Assembly: GCA_023052935.1 (NCBI GenBank)
Contig: CM041293.1
Span: forward strand, 182,239,471 to 182,303,470
Source of the DNA: Piezodorus guildinii
Taxonomy: Eukaryota; Arthropoda; Insecta; Hemiptera; Pentatomidae
Length of the DNA stretch: 64,000 nucleotides
Direction: 5' to 3'
Under the pieces are notes generated by a model, which was not told the DNA's origin, did not search any database, and was given only the letters and a program-made list of their open reading frames with translations. Positions 62,869 through 64,000 of the stretch are shown in pieces (positions within the stretch are counted from its first letter, which is position 1; every line of letters begins with the position of its first letter). The position numbers and the translations under genes are program-made.

Positions 62869-63777
62869 TTGGGTTGTGTCACATGAAATGTCCGTTTTCA
62901 AGGTAAGGATTTTTATTAAAAATACGATATGAAAACAAGATAATTTTATTCGAAGTATTTACCTTCTTTTTCTACACATTTTTCCCAACGTGACACCAAC
63001 TTTTTTATCCCCGAACTGATAAACCCTGAGCTTTGAAGTGAAACAAAATCTAAAAACGCACTTTTTACTTGCTCATCATTTTCAAAAAGTATTCCTTTGA
63101 CGAAGTTGTCTAAATTCCTGAACAAGTGGTAATCTGTTGGAGACAAGTCGTGAGAATATAGTGGGTGTGGAAGAACTTCGTAGCCCAGTTCTTTCAATTT
63201 TTGCACGGTATGTTTTGAAACATGGGATCTTGCTGCCGCTCAGTGAGATCATGAGGTACCCATGTATTGAGCTTTTTTACTTTCCCAATACCCTTTAAAT
63301 GTCTGGAAACGGTAGATACACTTGCATTAATTTTGCTGAGAGTCCTTTAACTGTTTGGTAGGGGTTTCCTTCTACTGTATGTTTGAGGACATCGTTGCCT
63401 AATAACGGACGGAGGTCTTCCTCGGGGCGAGTTTTCCAAGTCGGTATCCCCAGCTGAAAATTTAGCAAACCAACGGCGAATGGTCCTTTCATTAAAACTC
63501 CCTTCCCAAAACGCCTTGCTAATATTTCTAGCGACCACAGCTGCTAAATGGCCGAGTTGAAACTCGTACAAAAATATTACTCGAATCGCGTGTTTCCATG
63601 TTCATATTTAGAGGTATACTAAAAAGTGGGTAATTGATTGGGAAGCTAATGTTTATAATACGTAGTAACTGTTTACTTTAAATAGGTAAACATTCGGAAG
63701 AAAACAATAGAGACCTACAAAATCTTTTATGTATTTTAGAAACTATAAAAACGGACATTTTATGTGAAACAACCCAA
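62869..63777 (-). mobile_element. mariner element, deleted (copy 3)
   Basis: TTGGGTTGT inverted ends and TA duplications at 62867-62868 and 63778-63779. 909 bp. Retains the start region that copy 2 has lost but shares its catalytic-domain deletion. Confidence 0.95.
62946..63605 (-). pseudogene. mariner transposase remnant (copy 3)
   Basis: The start MNMETRD is present near 63602 but a 2-bp loss shifts the frame; it then reads YEFQLGHLAAVVARNISKAF, NERTIRRWFAKFSAGDTD, GRPPSV, frame loss, and KLNTWVPHDLTERQQ. The same deletion junction as copy 2 follows, and then KLKELGYEVLPHPLYS, DLSPTDYHLFRNLDNF, SSGIKKLVSRWEKC, EKEGKYFE and a stop. First and second catalytic acids are absent, the third (SPTDYH) present. 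Confidence 0.85.
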
Positions 63778-63779
63778 TA

Positions 63780-64000
63780 TCTGTATTAACGGAAATCATT
63801 GTTTTTTTTTAACGTGAAATTGATTTTCTAAAATGTGTGCCCTGCACTGATTACCAAGATGTTTTTCCCAATAAAAACAACAACCAAACAAACCACCGAT
63901 CGTTTTTTGCATCTTACAAGTCAATTTTCAAGGTGCTCACCCAAAGGCATCACCATACACACTGATAAAATGACAATTTTTTTTTTCTCTTCCATTTTGA
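63780..64000. other. Unassigned sequence at window end
   Basis: No feature is seen. Confidence 0.4.

Noticed and set aside
1..64000. CRISPR arrays, bacterial operons, viral or organellar genes
   Set aside because: No regularly spaced short repeats, ribosome-binding sites or compact gene arrangement. Base composition and elements are those of an animal nuclear genome.
1..64000. Host protein-coding exons
   Set aside because: Apart from two speculative promoter-like sites, no frame shows family motifs outside transposable elements. Short exons could be missed without transcripts or homology searches.

Overview
This window reads as an AT-rich nuclear region of an animal genome, most probably an insect or other arthropod. 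I see no bacterial, viral or organellar gene organisation and no convincing host protein-coding gene. Nearly everything I can identify is mobile DNA or its debris, embedded in AT-rich non-coding sequence with (TA)n microsatellites and long A/T runs. The arthropod assignment rests on the mix of element types: Jockey-, RTE- and CR1-like LINEs, tRNA-derived SINEs, mariner elements, and Penelope/retrozyme-type hammerhead ribozymes. I cannot name a species.

Coding content consists of LINE reverse-transcriptase C-termini and deleted mariner transposases. At least twelve 5'-truncated copies belong to one Jockey-like family (best at 1.6-2.7, 10.7-11.4 and 20.3-21.3 kb). About six copies are RTE-like with a TTA-type tail (4.2, 16.7, 23.4, 30.1 and 44.1 kb, plus a decayed one at 7.9 kb). 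Four are tails of a CR1-like family (0.5, 5.6, 40.0 and 47.3 kb), and a second Jockey-like family has one copy (58.3 kb). Many of these are still bounded by exact 10-18 bp target-site duplications, so insertion is recent, but none is full length. Three mariner copies (36.0, 53.6 and 62.9 kb) keep terminal inverted repeats and TA duplications but carry large internal deletions; a fourth, unrelated mariner fossil lies at 45.4-46.2 kb.

The non-coding elements are the more interesting layer. SINE-1 (about 17 copies or pieces) and SINE-2 (about 11) have recognisable Pol III A and B boxes; two further tRNA-like repeats (SINE-3 and SINE-4) are present. A 0.75-0.9 kb family, here called HINE-D (about 14 copies or pieces), has the inverted motif ACTTTCACTTACC placed asymmetrically: almost terminal at one end and about 20 bases inside the other, where a small hairpin and a T run follow. 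That is the layout of Helentron-associated rolling-circle elements. Two pairs of HINE-D copies also share 200-390 bp beyond the hairpin end, which would fit read-through transduction. One pair forms a 0.5 kb inverted repeat at 18.95-21.87 kb.

Hammerhead ribozyme motifs of the minimal-stem-III type used by Penelope-like elements occur at 28.05 kb (complete core), at 27.94 kb facing it within a foldback, and in mutated form at 46.7 and 2.8 kb. A pogo/Tigger-like element at 34.5-35.6 kb sits inside a decayed LINE and is itself interrupted by a LINE tail.

Likely host or unassigned DNA lies mainly at 8.6-9.9, 13.1-15.2, 36.9-39.95 and 61.4-62.9 kb. Possible regulatory stretches, all inference, are three CCAAT boxes at 30-bp spacing before a TATA-like box near 41.0 kb, a TATA/initiator pair near 6.65 kb, an X-box-like palindrome near 16.09 kb and CTCF-like motifs near 15.12 and 38.37 kb.
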